A stretch of 64,000 nucleotides of DNA from an uncultured Stenotrophomonas sp. (GTDB lineage: Bacteria > Pseudomonadota > Gammaproteobacteria > Xanthomonadales > Xanthomonadaceae). The first letter of the stretch is position 1; every line of letters begins with the position of its first letter. The notes under the pieces are model-generated. The model was not told the origin of the DNA. It worked only from the letters and a program-made list of their open reading frames with translations, and did not search any database. The stretch covers positions 62,001 to 126,000 of the forward strand of contig NZ_CAMFIA010000003.1 of the NCBI RefSeq assembly GCF_945952405.1, given 5' to 3'. Shown one piece after another: positions 7,986 to 17,259 of the stretch. The position numbers and the translations under genes are program-made.

Positions 7986-8924
7986 ATGCTGGTCTATACC
8001 CACCCGTCCTGCCTGCTGCATGACCCCGGCCCCGGGCATCCCGAATGCCCGCAGCGCCTGCAGCGCGTGCTTGATGCCCTGCACGCGGCCTTTCCCGGCC
8101 AGCTTGAATGGCGCGAAGCCCCGCCCGCCAAGTTCGGCGAGCTGACCCGAGTGCATGACAGCGCCCTGCTCGACTTCGTGCTGCAGCCGCAGACAGCCCC
8201 CTTGCGCCAGCTGGACATGGACACCTGGACCTCGCCGGGCTCGGCCAGCGCCGCCGTGCATGCCGCCGGCGCCGGCGTGGCCGCGGTCGATGCGGTGATG
8301 CTGGGCGACGACCCGCTGGCCTTCTGCGCGGTGCGGCCACCGGGCCACCACGCCACCAGCAGCACCGCGATGGGCTTCTGCCTGCTCAACAACATCGCCA
8401 TCGCCGCCGCCTACGCCCGTGACCGCCACGGCCTGGAGCGGATCGCCGTGGTCGACTTCGACGTGCACCACGGCAACGGCACCCAGGACATCTTCCAGCA
8501 CGATGCCCGGGTCTCGTACTACAGCACCCACCAGGCCGGGTTGTTCCCCAACTCCGGCCTGCGCCGCGACCGCGGTGCCGGCAACCTGATGAACATCCTG
8601 CTGCCCCCGGGCAGCGGCGGCTTCCGCTTCCGCAATGTCTGGGCCGACGAGATGCTGCCGGCGATCGACGACTTCCGCCCGCAGCTGCTGCTGATCTCGG
8701 CCGGCTTCGACGCCCACCTGCGCGATCCGCAAGCCGACCTGATGCTGGAGACCGACGATTTCGCCTGGATCACCCGTGAACTGCATGCGCTGGCGCGTCG
8801 CCATGCGGCCGGCCGGGTGGTGTCGATGCTGGAGGGCGGCTACGACCTGCAGGCCCTCGCAGAGTGCAGCGTGGCGCACGTCCAGGCCCTGATGTCAGCG
8901 GCCTCCGGTGCCACCGCCGGATGA
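7986..8924 (+). CDS. Histone deacetylase-family hydrolase
   Basis: A 312-residue zinc hydrolase of the class II HDAC/acetylpolyamine amidohydrolase family. The catalytic elements are complete: His121-His122 in RPPGHHA, the zinc ligands Asp159 and His161 in DFDVHHGNGTQ, and Asp242 in SAGFDAH. A late Gly-Gly-Tyr (EGGYD) supplies the usual transition-state tyrosine. The natural substrate in proteobacteria is unknown; acetylated small molecules or proteins are candidates. The stop TGA overlaps the first possible lptD ATG (8921) by four bases, so this enzyme gene sits inside the outer-membrane biogenesis transcript. Confidence 0.9.
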   Translation: MLVYTHPSCLLHDPGPGHPECPQRLQRVLDALHAAFPGQLEWREAPPAKFGELTRVHDSALLDFVLQPQTAPLRQLDMDTWTSPGSASAAVHAAGAGVAAVDAVMLGDDPLAFCAVRPPGHHATSSTAMGFCLLNNIAIAAAYARDRHGLERIAVVDFDVHHGNGTQDIFQHDARVSYYSTHQAGLFPNSGLRRDRGAGNLMNILLPPGSGGFRFRNVWADEMLPAIDDFRPQLLLISAGFDAHLRDPQADLMLETDDFAWITRELHALARRHAAGRVVSMLEGGYDLQALAECSVAHVQALMSAASGATAG

Positions 8925-9013
8925 ACCCGAACCGGCAGTCTCCGGCGCCCTTCATTGCCCCTATGCAAGGGATGGGGCAAGCTACCGTCCGTTTTCGCCC
9001 GAATCCGAACCGC

Positions 9014-11494
9014 GTGCGCCGAGCCCTCCGCCTGCTTCCCCTGCCTCTGAGCATCGCCATCAGCCTGCCGGCGATGGCCGATGAAAAGCCGCTCAACTGG
9101 GGCCTGTGCCCGGCCACCGACGTCATTCCCGCGTTCACCGACGCGCCGACCCCGATCCCCGGCCAGGACAAGGCCAGCGCCGCCGCCGCGCGCGAGAAAC
9201 AGCCGACCGACATCGAGGGTGACCAGCTGCTGGGCACCACCACCGTGCCGCAGTACGAGGGCAACGTGGCGCTGCGCCGGGGCGACCAGTTCGTCGGTAC
9301 CGACAAGCTCAGCTTCGATACCGAGACCGGCAACTACATCGCCGACGGCAATGTCCGCTACCAGGACGGGTCGATCCGGATGATCGCCAAGCGCGCCGAG
9401 GGCAACCAGGAAAGCGACACCCACAAGATCTCCGACATCAAGTACCAGCTGGTGTCGCGCCGCGGCAACGGCGATGCCGAGTCGGTCGACCTGCAGGGCG
9501 CGGTCGGCCAGATGCATCGCTCCACCTACACCACCTGCGACCCGTCGCAGCCGGTGTGGAAGCTGTCGGCGCCGCAGATTGAAGTGGACAACGACGAAGG
9601 CTTCGGCACCGCCCGCAACGCCGTGCTGCGCATCGGCAAGGTGCCGGTGCTGTGGGCGCCGTACTTCAAGTTCCCGATCGATGACCGCCGCAAGACCGGC
9701 CTGCTGTTCCCGCAGCTGGGCATGTCCGGCCGCAACGGCGTCGACTACGCGCAGCCGATCTACTTCAACCTGGCGCCGAACTACGACGACACGCTGACCC
9801 CGCGCTACATGAGCCGGCGCGGCCTGCTGCTCGACAACGAGTTCCGCTACCTCTACAACGGCGGCCGCGGCGAGGTATTGACCTCGTTCATGCCCAACGA
9901 CCGCCTGCGCGACCGCGACCGCGGCCGGGTGATGTTCACCGGCTACCACAACGTGGACAGCCACTGGCAGGCGCGCGCCAACCTGGCCTGGGTCAGCGAC
10001 GAGCGCTATGTCGAGGACTTCGCCAACCGCCTGGTCGGGGTGACCGCCTCCAACCTGCAGAGCACGGTTGGCCTGTACGGCACCGGCAAGAACTGGACGG
10101 CCGGCATCATGGCCGACCGCTTCCAGCTGACCGATTACACCCTCAACGAGAGCGCGCTGCCCTACAACCGCCAGCCGCGCCTGTACTTCAACTGGGACAA
10201 GCCGGTCCTGCCGTGGCTGGAAACCGGCGTCTACGCCGAAGCCGTGCGCTTCACCCACGACGACATCAACTTCAAGTACGACGCCAGCGCCGGCCCGGAC
10301 CTGCAGTACACCCGCACCGGCCAGGTCCAGCGCATGTATGGCGGTTCGCGGCTGGACCTGAAGCCGTACGTGTCATTCCCGCTCAGCGGCGCGGCCTGGT
10401 ACATCACCCCGACCCTGGCCTACCGCTACACCGGCTACCAGCTGGACCGCGGGCTGGCCGACCAGGTGCGCGCCAGCGTGCTGAGTTCGCAGGGTATCAA
10501 CCCGGCCACCGCGACCCCGGAACAGCTGCGCGGCAACACCTCGCCCAGCCGCAGCCTGCCGATCGGCAGCATCGACGCCGGCCTGTTCTTCGACCGCGAG
10601 ACCAGCATCCGCGGCAAGTCGTTCCTGCAGACGCTGGAACCGCGCCTGTTCTACCTGCGTACGCCGTACCGCAACCAGGACGACCTGCCGATCTTCGATA
10701 CCCGTGACTTCACCTTCAGCTGGGGCCAGCTGTTCCGCGATTCGCGCTATACCGGCGCCGACCGCCAGAACGATGCCAACCAGCTGACCCTGGCACTGGG
10801 TACCCGCTTCATCGACCAGACCACCGGCAAGGAACGGTTCTCGGCCGCGATCGGCCAGATCCAGTACTTCGACGAGTCGCGGGTGACCGTGGCCCCGGGC
10901 GGTGCGCCGGTGGAGAAGGGCAAGTCGGCCTGGATCGCCGACGGCAACTACATGATCAACGACCGCTGGACCCTGGGCGCCACCTACCAGTGGGACCCGA
11001 AGTACAAGCGCGAGGATCTGGCCAGCGTCCGTGCCCGCTACCTGATGCCCAACGATGGCGTGGTCAACCTGAGCTACCGCTACCGCATCAATGCCGGTGC
11101 CGCGGCGGGCGCCAACAAGCATGACCGGACCCTGCTGGAGCAGGCCGACCTGTCGTTCCTGTACCCGCTGAATGCGCGCTGGAGCCTGGTGGGCCGGTAT
11201 TACTACTCGCTGCAGGACAAGGAACCGCTGGAAATCATCGCCGGCGTGCAGTGGGACAGCTGCTGCCTGGCCGTGCGTGCGGTCGCCCGCCGCTACGTCC
11301 GCAACCGCGAAGGCGAGATGAACAATGCCATCCAGGTGGAGTTCGTTCTCAAGGGCCTGAGCTCCATCGGCCAGGACACGGACCGCACCCTGCGCCGTGC
11401 TATCCTCGGCTACAACCGCGACGACCTCTATCTCGTGCCGCCCAGCAACACCGGGGCGACCCGGGATGACTACGATCCGAATCTGATCCCATGA
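9014..11494 (+). CDS. lptD: LPS-assembly protein LptD
   Basis: Outer-membrane beta-barrel that, with LptE, inserts lipopolysaccharide into the outer leaflet. About 826 residues. From GTG 9014 the protein has a classic signal peptide ending SLPAMA, then the periplasmic OstA/LptD jellyroll (residues about 60-210) and the 26-strand barrel. Cys32, Cys175 and the adjacent pair Cys750-Cys751 reproduce the E. coli disulfide pattern (31-724, 173-725), so the oxidative maturation pathway should apply. In-frame ATGs at 8921, 8963 and 8972 would add up to 31 residues before the signal peptide; 8921 overlaps the upstream stop and may be the true coupled start. The gene is followed by surA with an ATGA overlap. 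Confidence 0.94.
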   Translation: MRRALRLLPLPLSIAISLPAMADEKPLNWGLCPATDVIPAFTDAPTPIPGQDKASAAAAREKQPTDIEGDQLLGTTTVPQYEGNVALRRGDQFVGTDKLSFDTETGNYIADGNVRYQDGSIRMIAKRAEGNQESDTHKISDIKYQLVSRRGNGDAESVDLQGAVGQMHRSTYTTCDPSQPVWKLSAPQIEVDNDEGFGTARNAVLRIGKVPVLWAPYFKFPIDDRRKTGLLFPQLGMSGRNGVDYAQPIYFNLAPNYDDTLTPRYMSRRGLLLDNEFRYLYNGGRGEVLTSFMPNDRLRDRDRGRVMFTGYHNVDSHWQARANLAWVSDERYVEDFANRLVGVTASNLQSTVGLYGTGKNWTAGIMADRFQLTDYTLNESALPYNRQPRLYFNWDKPVLPWLETGVYAEAVRFTHDDINFKYDASAGPDLQYTRTGQVQRMYGGSRLDLKPYVSFPLSGAAWYITPTLAYRYTGYQLDRGLADQVRASVLSSQGINPATATPEQLRGNTSPSRSLPIGSIDAGLFFDRETSIRGKSFLQTLEPRLFYLRTPYRNQDDLPIFDTRDFTFSWGQLFRDSRYTGADRQNDANQLTLALGTRFIDQTTGKERFSAAIGQIQYFDESRVTVAPGGAPVEKGKSAWIADGNYMINDRWTLGATYQWDPKYKREDLASVRARYLMPNDGVVNLSYRYRINAGAAAGANKHDRTLLEQADLSFLYPLNARWSLVGRYYYSLQDKEPLEIIAGVQWDSCCLAVRAVARRYVRNREGEMNNAIQVEFVLKGLSSIGQDTDRTLRRAILGYNRDDLYLVPPSNTGATRDDYDPNLIP

Positions 11495-12834
11495 CCAAGC
11501 GCTTCCCCGTTCTACTCGCCTCGCTGCTGGCGGTGTCCAGCGTGTCCGCCCCCCTGCAGGTGCTTGCCCAGGAGGCGCGACCGCTCGACCGCATCGCCGC
11601 CGTCGTCGATGAGGACGTGATCCTGCAGAGCGAGCTCCAGCGTGCGATCGCCAACATCAAGGCGCAGTACGCCGGCCGCGAAAACCAGTTGCCGCCGGAA
11701 GACGTGCTCAGCCGCCAGGTGCTCGAGCGCCTGGTGCTGGTCAAGCTGCAGGTGGCGCGTGCCCAGGGCAGCGGCATCCGTGTCGGCGACCAGGAGCTGA
11801 ACCAGGCGATGAACACCATCGCCCAGCAGAATGGTTCGACCCTGGATGCGCTGCGCCAGCGCCTGGCCCATGACGGCATCGATTTCAACGATTTCCGCGC
11901 CTCGGTGCGGGACGAGATCACCGTGCAGCGCCTGCGCCAGAGCTTCGCGCAGAGCCGCATCAGCGTCAGCGAGGGCGAAGTCGACGCCGCGCTGAAGCAG
12001 CAGGCCACGGCCGGCAACCAGTACCACCTGGCGCACATCCTGATCGCCCTGCCCGACGGCGCCAACGCCGACCAGATCGCCACCGGCCAGAAGAAGGCCG
12101 ACGGCGTGAAGGCCCTGCTGGACAAGGGCGAGCTGGACTTCAATGCGGCCGCGGTCCGCTATTCGGACAGCCCCAACGCGCTGGAAGGCGGCGACCTGGG
12201 CTGGCGCAGCCTGGATGAAATCCCGCAGGCCTTCGCGCAGATGATGGAAAAGATGAAGGCCGGTGAAGTGGTCGGCCCGATCCGCGGCCCCAGCGGCTTC
12301 CAGCTGCTGAAGCTGGTGGAAGTGCGCGATGCCAGCGCCGCCACCGGTGGCAGCACCGTCACCGAGTACCATGGCCGCCACATCCTGGTGCGCGTGGATG
12401 ACCACCAGACCGACGCGGCCGCCAAGGCCAAGATCGATACCCTGCGTGCCCGCATTGCCGGTGGCGCGGACTTCGAGACCGTGGCCAAGGAGTCCTCCGA
12501 GGACAACAACAGCAAGGGCCAGGGCGGCGATCTGGGCTGGTTCCCGGCCGACGCGTTCGGTCCGGCGTTCGGCCAACAGGTGTCCGGCATCCAGGATGGC
12601 GGCGTCAGCCAGCCGTTCCGTACCGATGCCGGCTGGCACATCGTGCAGCGCGTGGCCACCCGCCAGACCGACGTGACCAACGACAACCAGCGTGCGCAGA
12701 TCCGCGAGACCATCGGTCGCCGCAAGCTGGAAGACGAGTACAACCGCTTCCTGCAGGAGCTGCGTGGCGAAGCCTACGTCAGCTTCCGCAGCGGTGACCG
12801 CGCGGAAAACACCGCCACCCCGCCGCAGTCCTGA
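11491..12834 (+). CDS. surA: Periplasmic chaperone/peptidyl-prolyl isomerase SurA
   Basis: Guides outer-membrane proteins, including LptD, through the periplasm. A 447-residue protein with a signal peptide (about 1-27, ending VLAQ), the N-terminal SurA chaperone domain (RIAAVVDEDVILQSEL onward), two parvulin PPIase domains (about 180-285 and 293-400; EYHGRHILVRVDD marks the second) and a C-terminal helix completing the chaperone core. The ATG overlaps the lptD stop by four bases. The order lptD-surA-pdxA-rsmA-apaG-apaH matches the conserved enterobacterial cluster. Confidence 0.95.
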   Translation: MTKRFPVLLASLLAVSSVSAPLQVLAQEARPLDRIAAVVDEDVILQSELQRAIANIKAQYAGRENQLPPEDVLSRQVLERLVLVKLQVARAQGSGIRVGDQELNQAMNTIAQQNGSTLDALRQRLAHDGIDFNDFRASVRDEITVQRLRQSFAQSRISVSEGEVDAALKQQATAGNQYHLAHILIALPDGANADQIATGQKKADGVKALLDKGELDFNAAAVRYSDSPNALEGGDLGWRSLDEIPQAFAQMMEKMKAGEVVGPIRGPSGFQLLKLVEVRDASAATGGSTVTEYHGRHILVRVDDHQTDAAAKAKIDTLRARIAGGADFETVAKESSEDNNSKGQGGDLGWFPADAFGPAFGQQVSGIQDGGVSQPFRTDAGWHIVQRVATRQTDVTNDNQRAQIRETIGRRKLEDEYNRFLQELRGEAYVSFRSGDRAENTATPPQS

Positions 12835-12837
12835 CCG

Positions 12838-13818
12838 ATGCGCCCCGAGCTCGCTCTGGTACCGGGCGAGCCCGCCGGGATCGGCCCGGAACTGTGTGTC
12901 CGCCTTGTCCAGCAGCCGCGCGAAGATTGCCGGCTGCTGGCCTTCGCCGACCCGGACACCCTGCGCGCGGCCGCCGCCGCGCTGAACCTGCCCCTGCAAC
13001 TGCTGCCCGAGGACGCCGAAGCCCGCGTCCCCGGTGATCTGCGCCTGCGCGCCGTCGGCAACGCCACCGCCAGCCGGTTCGGCCAGGCCAACCCGGCCAA
13101 TGCCGGCGCGGTCATCGGCGCCCTGCTCGGCGCCGGCCAGGCCTGCCTGTCGGGCGAGCTGCAGGGAGTGGTCACGGGCCCGGTGCACAAGGCCGTCATC
13201 AATGAGGGCGGCATCGCCTACAGCGGCACCACCGAACTGCTGGCCGACCAGGCCGGGGTCAAGGTGGTGATGATGCTGGCCAACCACATCGTGCGCGTGG
13301 CGCTGGCCACCACCCACCTGCCGCTGCGCGAGGTGGCCGACGCCATCACCGCCCCCGGCCTGGAACACACCCTGCGCACCGTGCATGCCGCGCTGCGGCG
13401 CGAGTTCGGCCTGCCTGCACCGCGCATCGCCGTGCTCGGCCTGAACCCGCACGCGGGTGAAGACGGCCATCTTGGCCGCGAGGAACTGGACCTGGTCATT
13501 CCGCTGCTGCAGCGCCTGCGCGCCGAGGGCATGGACCTGGCCGGGCCACTGCCGGCCGACACCGCGTTTCTGCCCGCCAAGCTGGCCGGTTTCGACACCG
13601 TGCTGGCGATGTACCACGATCAGGGCCTGCCGGTACTGAAGTATTCGGGCTTCGAGCAGGCGGTGAACCTGACCCTGGGCCTGCCCTACCCACGGGTGGC
13701 GGTGGACCATGGCACCGCGCTGGACCTGGCCGGCCGCGGCATCGCCGATCCCTCGAGTCTGCAGGCGGCAACGACGCTGTGTGCGCAGCTGGCGCGGCAA
13801 CGTACACTGAGCGCATGA
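12838..13818 (+). CDS. pdxA: 4-hydroxythreonine-4-phosphate dehydrogenase PdxA
   Basis: NAD-dependent oxidation of 4-phosphohydroxy-L-threonine in the DXP-dependent vitamin B6 pathway; cytoplasmic dimer. 326 residues, near the family norm of about 330. Family landmarks include the N-terminal GEPAGIGPEL, VTGPVHKAVINEGG, the GLNPHAGEDGHLG metal/substrate segment, and YHDQGLPVLKY. It starts 3 bases after the surA stop, and its own stop overlaps the rsmA start (ATGA). Confidence 0.95.
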   Translation: MRPELALVPGEPAGIGPELCVRLVQQPREDCRLLAFADPDTLRAAAAALNLPLQLLPEDAEARVPGDLRLRAVGNATASRFGQANPANAGAVIGALLGAGQACLSGELQGVVTGPVHKAVINEGGIAYSGTTELLADQAGVKVVMMLANHIVRVALATTHLPLREVADAITAPGLEHTLRTVHAALRREFGLPAPRIAVLGLNPHAGEDGHLGREELDLVIPLLQRLRAEGMDLAGPLPADTAFLPAKLAGFDTVLAMYHDQGLPVLKYSGFEQAVNLTLGLPYPRVAVDHGTALDLAGRGIADPSSLQAATTLCAQLARQRTLSA

Positions 13819-14618
13819 ATTCCCCGCATTCCCCCTCCGGCCCGGTGTTCACCGCCCCGGCCAAGAAGCAGCTTGGCCAGCATTTCCTGGCCGACCGCCA
13901 CTACATCGACAAGATCGTGATGGCGGTCAACCCGAAAGATGGCGATCGCCTTGTCGAGATCGGCCCGGGCCAGGGCGCGATCACCCTGCCCCTGCTGCGC
14001 GTGCATCCCAAGCTGACGGTGATCGAGTTCGACCGCGACCTGATCGCGCCGTTGACCGCTGCCGCCGAACCGCTGGGTGAGCTGACCATCGTGCACCGCG
14101 ACGTGCTGCGCGTGGACTTCACCGCGCTGGCCGACGGCCAGCCGATCCGCCTGGTCGGCAACCTGCCCTACAACATTTCCTCGCCGATCCTGTTCCATGC
14201 GCTGGAACATGCCGCGGTGATCCGCGACATGCACTTCATGCTGCAGAAGGAAGTGGTCGACCGCATGGCCGCCGGCCCCGGCAGCAAGGTCTATGGCCGC
14301 CTCAGCGTGATGCTGCAGGCGTACTGCCAGGTAACCTCGCTGTTCGTGGTGCCGCCGGGTGCCTTCCGTCCGCCGCCGAAGGTCGATTCGGCCGTGGTGC
14401 GGCTGGTGCCGCGTGACCCGGCCACGATCAACATCAATGACCACAAGCGCTTCGCCGAAGTGGTCAAGGCCGCCTTCGGCCAGCGCCGCAAGACCCTGCG
14501 CAACGCCCTGAACAACGTGGTGTCCGCCGAGCAGTTCGTGGCCGCAGGCGTGCGTCCCGATGCCCGCGCCGAACAGTTGGACGTGGCCGAATTCATCGCT
14601 TTGGCCAATGCCTCCTGA
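13815..14618 (+). CDS. rsmA: 16S rRNA dimethyladenosine transferase RsmA (KsgA)
   Basis: Dimethylates A1518 and A1519 in helix 45 of 16S rRNA, a late quality-control step of small-subunit assembly. 267 residues. The SAM motif is [14 protein letters not shown], the acidic motif follows at VIEFDRDL, and the catalytic NLPYNISSP (motif IV, NLPY) is intact. The C-terminal half has RRKTLRNAL typical of KsgA. The ATG at 13815 overlaps the pdxA stop by four bases; I prefer it over an upstream in-frame start because the extra residues are not conserved. Confidence 0.96.
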   Translation: MNSPHSPSGPVFTAPAKKQLGQHFLADRHYIDKIVMAVNPKDGDRLVEIGPGQGAITLPLLRVHPKLTVIEFDRDLIAPLTAAAEPLGELTIVHRDVLRVDFTALADGQPIRLVGNLPYNISSPILFHALEHAAVIRDMHFMLQKEVVDRMAAGPGSKVYGRLSVMLQAYCQVTSLFVVPPGAFRPPPKVDSAVVRLVPRDPATININDHKRFAEVVKAAFGQRRKTLRNALNNVVSAEQFVAAGVRPDARAEQLDVAEFIALANAS

Positions 14619-14631
14619 TTACACTGCCGGT

Positions 14632-15015
14632 ATGGAAGACGCTGACGTTTATGCCATCTCCGTCGAAGTCGCGCCGCGCTTCCTCGACGATCAATCCACC
14701 CCGGAAGACGGCCGCTACGCGTTCGCCTATACGATCCGCATCCACAACCAGGGGCGCGTTGCCGCGCGCCTGGTGGCGCGCCATTGGCGCATCACCGATG
14801 CCAACGGCCGCGTCGAGCATGTCGACGGCGATGGCGTGATCGGCGAGCAGCCACGCCTGCGCCCCGGTGAAGACTTCCGTTACACGTCCGGTGTCATGCT
14901 GGGGACCGATCACGGGACCATGCAGGGGCACTACGACATGGTCGCCGACGATGGCACCGAATTCGCCGCGCCGGTCGCACCGTTCGTGCTGGCCGTCCCG
15001 CGTACCCTGCACTGA
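14632..15015 (+). CDS. apaG: ApaG domain protein
   Basis: A 127-residue cytoplasmic protein made only of the ApaG fold, a fibronectin-III-like beta sandwich. Recognisable segments are [27 protein letters not shown], and the terminal [10 protein letters not shown]. The biochemical role of bacterial ApaG is unsettled (linked to Co2+ resistance and Mg2+ efflux in Salmonella; eukaryotic relatives bind SCF substrates). The ATG at 14632 is preferred; an ATG at 14608 would overlap the rsmA stop. It lies 13 bases after rsmA and 15 before apaH. Confidence 0.94.
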   Translation: MEDADVYAISVEVAPRFLDDQSTPEDGRYAFAYTIRIHNQGRVAARLVARHWRITDANGRVEHVDGDGVIGEQPRLRPGEDFRYTSGVMLGTDHGTMQGHYDMVADDGTEFAAPVAPFVLAVPRTLH

Positions 15016-15030
15016 CACGGAGGCCGAACG

Positions 15031-16056
15031 ATGAGTGTGTGGGCGATCGGCGACCTGCAGGGCTGCTATGACGTAACCCAGCGACTGCTGGAGAAGATCC
15101 GTTTCGACCCGGCGCATGACACCCTGTGGTTCTGCGGCGACCTGGTCAACCGCGGCGGCCAGTCGCTGGAAACGCTGCGGCTGGTGCACTCGCTGCGCGA
15201 GCACAGCGTGGTGGTGCTGGGCAACCATGACCTGTCGCTGTTGGCTGTCGGTGCACGCACCGAAGAGGAACAGCGCAAGGTCAACCCGGACCTGCTGCGC
15301 ATCGTGCAGGCCGAGGACCGCGACGAACTGCTGGAATGGCTGCGCCTGCAGAAGCTGGTGCACGTGGACCGCGAGCTGGGCTGGATGATGGTGCATGCCG
15401 GGCTGGCCCCGAAGTGGAGCACGCAGATGGCCGAAAAGCATGCCGCCGAAGTCGAGGCGCAGCTGCACGGCGCCGGCTACCGCAAGCTGTTCCGCAACAT
15501 GTACGGCGACAAGCCGAGCTGGGCGCCGAACCTGTCCGGCTACGACCGCTCGCGCGCGATCATCAACGTGCTCACGCGCATGCGCTACTGCACCCCGCGT
15601 GGGCGCATCGGCATCGAGGACAAGGGCACTCCTGGCACCCAGGAACAGGGGCTGTACCCCTGGTTCGAAGTGCCGGGCCGGGTCGAGCGCGACCTGAAGG
15701 TGGTCTGCGGCCACTGGTCGGCGCTGGGCCTGACCATCACCCAGGGCGTGCATGCCATCGACACCGGCGCGGTGTGGGGCGGCAAGCTGACCGCGATCCA
15801 GCTCGATACCGATGAACTGCGCGTGGTGCAGGTACCCGGCCGCGATGTGCCGGCGCCGGTTCCCCACGCTCGACCGCCGGCACGGCCGGCACACGAGCGC
15901 CCGGCCGCAGCGGCGCAGGGCAGGGAACAGGGCGCCGGCAACCCGCCCGCTGCCGCCCCCGGCAACCGTGGCCCTCGCCGCCGCCGCCGCCGCGGCGGTG
16001 GTGGTGGTGGTGGCGCTGCGGGCCCGGGCAACAACGGCGCACCACCGCAGGCATGA
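15031..16056 (+). CDS. apaH: Diadenosine tetraphosphatase ApaH with Arg/Gly-rich tail
   Basis: Symmetrical hydrolase of Ap4A to two ADP, also able to decap Np4-capped RNA in E. coli. Metallophosphatase motifs are in order: GDLQGCYD, CGDLVNRGG, GNHD, VHAG and CGHWSALG. The catalytic part ends near residue 269. A tail of about 72 residues follows that is rich in Pro, Ala, Arg and Gly and contains six arginines directly followed by seven glycines. E. coli ApaH (280 residues) lacks this tail. Such tails often bind nucleic acid, which would fit a decapping role, but this is inference. A GGAGG ribosome site lies at 15020-15024. Confidence 0.94.
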   Translation: MSVWAIGDLQGCYDVTQRLLEKIRFDPAHDTLWFCGDLVNRGGQSLETLRLVHSLREHSVVVLGNHDLSLLAVGARTEEEQRKVNPDLLRIVQAEDRDELLEWLRLQKLVHVDRELGWMMVHAGLAPKWSTQMAEKHAAEVEAQLHGAGYRKLFRNMYGDKPSWAPNLSGYDRSRAIINVLTRMRYCTPRGRIGIEDKGTPGTQEQGLYPWFEVPGRVERDLKVVCGHWSALGLTITQGVHAIDTGAVWGGKLTAIQLDTDELRVVQVPGRDVPAPVPHARPPARPAHERPAAAAQGREQGAGNPPAAAPGNRGPRRRRRRGGGGGGGAAGPGNNGAPPQA

Positions 16057-16700
16057 CACGACAGGGCTGGGCACCATGGACGGTGCTGCTGCTGGCGCTG
16101 GCCCTGGCCAGCGGCTGCCAGCCCGCCTCGCCGCCGGCTCCCACGGCGGCAGACAACGCTGGACACACGCCGGCGCCTGCACAGGCCCCCTCGCCGCCGC
16201 TGGTCGCGGCAGCACGCGCACAGATCGGCGTCACCACCCGCTACGACCCTGCCTACCAGGTACTGGCCTATCCCGGCGGCGACGTGCCGCTGGACCGTGG
16301 CGTCTGCACCGATGTGGTGGTGCGTGCGCTGCGCAGCCAGGGCCTGGATCTGCAGGCACGGGTGCATGAAGACATGCGGGGTGACTTCGGCGCCTATCCG
16401 GCGATCTGGGGCCTGTCACGGCCGGATCGCAACATCGACCATCGCCGGGTACCGAACCTGATGCGCTGGTTCGAGCGGCACGGCTGGCAGCAGCCGGTCA
16501 CGGCTTCCGCTGCCGACTACGCGGCGGGTGACATCGTTGCCTGGAAGCTCAACGGCAACGGCCTGCTGCATGTCGGCATCGTCTCCGACCGCCGCCTTGC
16601 CGATGGCACGCCGCTGGTGCTGCACAACATCGCGCGCGGTACCCGCGAAGAGAACCTGCTGTTCCGGCATCGCATCATCGGCCATTACCGGATGCCGTAG
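16053..16700 (+). CDS. DUF1287 lipoprotein
   Basis: A 215-residue putative lipoprotein. The N-terminal signal ends in the lipobox ALASGC, with Cys22 as the lipidation site. A Pro/Ala-rich linker runs to about residue 48, then the DUF1287 domain (YijF-like; related in fold to NlpC/P60 cysteine hydrolases) begins at AARAQIGVTTRYDP. A likely catalytic set is Cys88 in DRGVCTDVV plus a histidine in LLHVGIVSD. The substrate is unknown; a peptidoglycan or envelope amide is plausible. It overlaps the apaH stop by four bases, so it ends the lptD-apaH transcript. Confidence 0.85.
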   Translation: MTRQGWAPWTVLLLALALASGCQPASPPAPTAADNAGHTPAPAQAPSPPLVAAARAQIGVTTRYDPAYQVLAYPGGDVPLDRGVCTDVVVRALRSQGLDLQARVHEDMRGDFGAYPAIWGLSRPDRNIDHRRVPNLMRWFERHGWQQPVTASAADYAAGDIVAWKLNGNGLLHVGIVSDRRLADGTPLVLHNIARGTREENLLFRHRIIGHYRMP

Positions 16701-16714
16701 GCCATTCGCATCCT

Positions 16715-16736
16715 GTAGCGCCGAGCCCTGCTCGGC
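16715..16736 (+). repeat. SMAG-type REP, GTAGCGCCGAGC subtype
   Basis: Starts with GTAG and folds as GCCGAGC/GCTCGGC. It sits between the convergent DUF1287 and folA genes and may act as a transcription or mRNA 3'-end element. Confidence 0.8.
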
Positions 16737-16762
16737 TGCGGGGCCGTTTCCGCGAAAGGCGG

Positions 16763-17254
16763 TCAGCGGCGCACGTAGTGCACGAAGCGGAACGCGTAGG
16801 CGTGGCGCGCATCGGCCGGATGCGGCTCGCTGCCCACCTCCCGCCAGACCTGCGCATCCACCTCGGGGAAATGGGTGTCGGCAGGCACTTCGGCGTCGAC
16901 CCAGGTCAGGTACAGGTCGCTGGCCTGGTCCAGCAGCTGGCGGAAGATTTCGCCGCCGCCGATGATGCACAGCTCGCTGGCACCCTCGTCTTCGGCCACC
17001 GCCTTCGCCTCGTCCAGCGACGCCACCGCGTGCATGCCCTCGAACGGTACCTGGCCGCTGCGGGTCAGCACCAGGTTGGTTCGCCCCGGCAGCACACGGC
17101 CGATCGACTCGGCGGTCTTGCGCCCCATCAGGATCGGCTTGCCCAGGGTGAGCGCCTTGAAGTGCTTGAAATCATCCGGCAGGTGCCAGGGCATGGCATT
17201 GCCCTGGCCGATGCCACGGTTGCGATCCAGCGCCACGATCATCGACAGCTTCAT
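16763..17254 (-). CDS. folA: Dihydrofolate reductase
   Basis: NADPH-dependent reduction of dihydrofolate to tetrahydrofolate; target of trimethoprim. 163 residues from ATG 17254. Family landmarks: KLSMIVALDRNRGIG, the PWHLPDD active-site Asp, GRKTAESIG (NADPH), and the GGGEIF loop. An alternative GTG start ends at 17263, overlaps the thyA stop and adds three residues; the conserved N terminus favours the ATG. It is the last gene of lgt-thyA-folA, so folate regeneration is co-expressed with the thymidylate synthase that consumes it. Confidence 0.95.
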   Translation of the reverse strand: MKLSMIVALDRNRGIGQGNAMPWHLPDDFKHFKALTLGKPILMGRKTAESIGRVLPGRTNLVLTRSGQVPFEGMHAVASLDEAKAVAEDEGASELCIIGGGEIFRQLLDQASDLYLTWVDAEVPADTHFPEVDAQVWREVGSEPHPADARHAYAFRFVHYVRR

Positions 17255-17259
17255 TGCGC

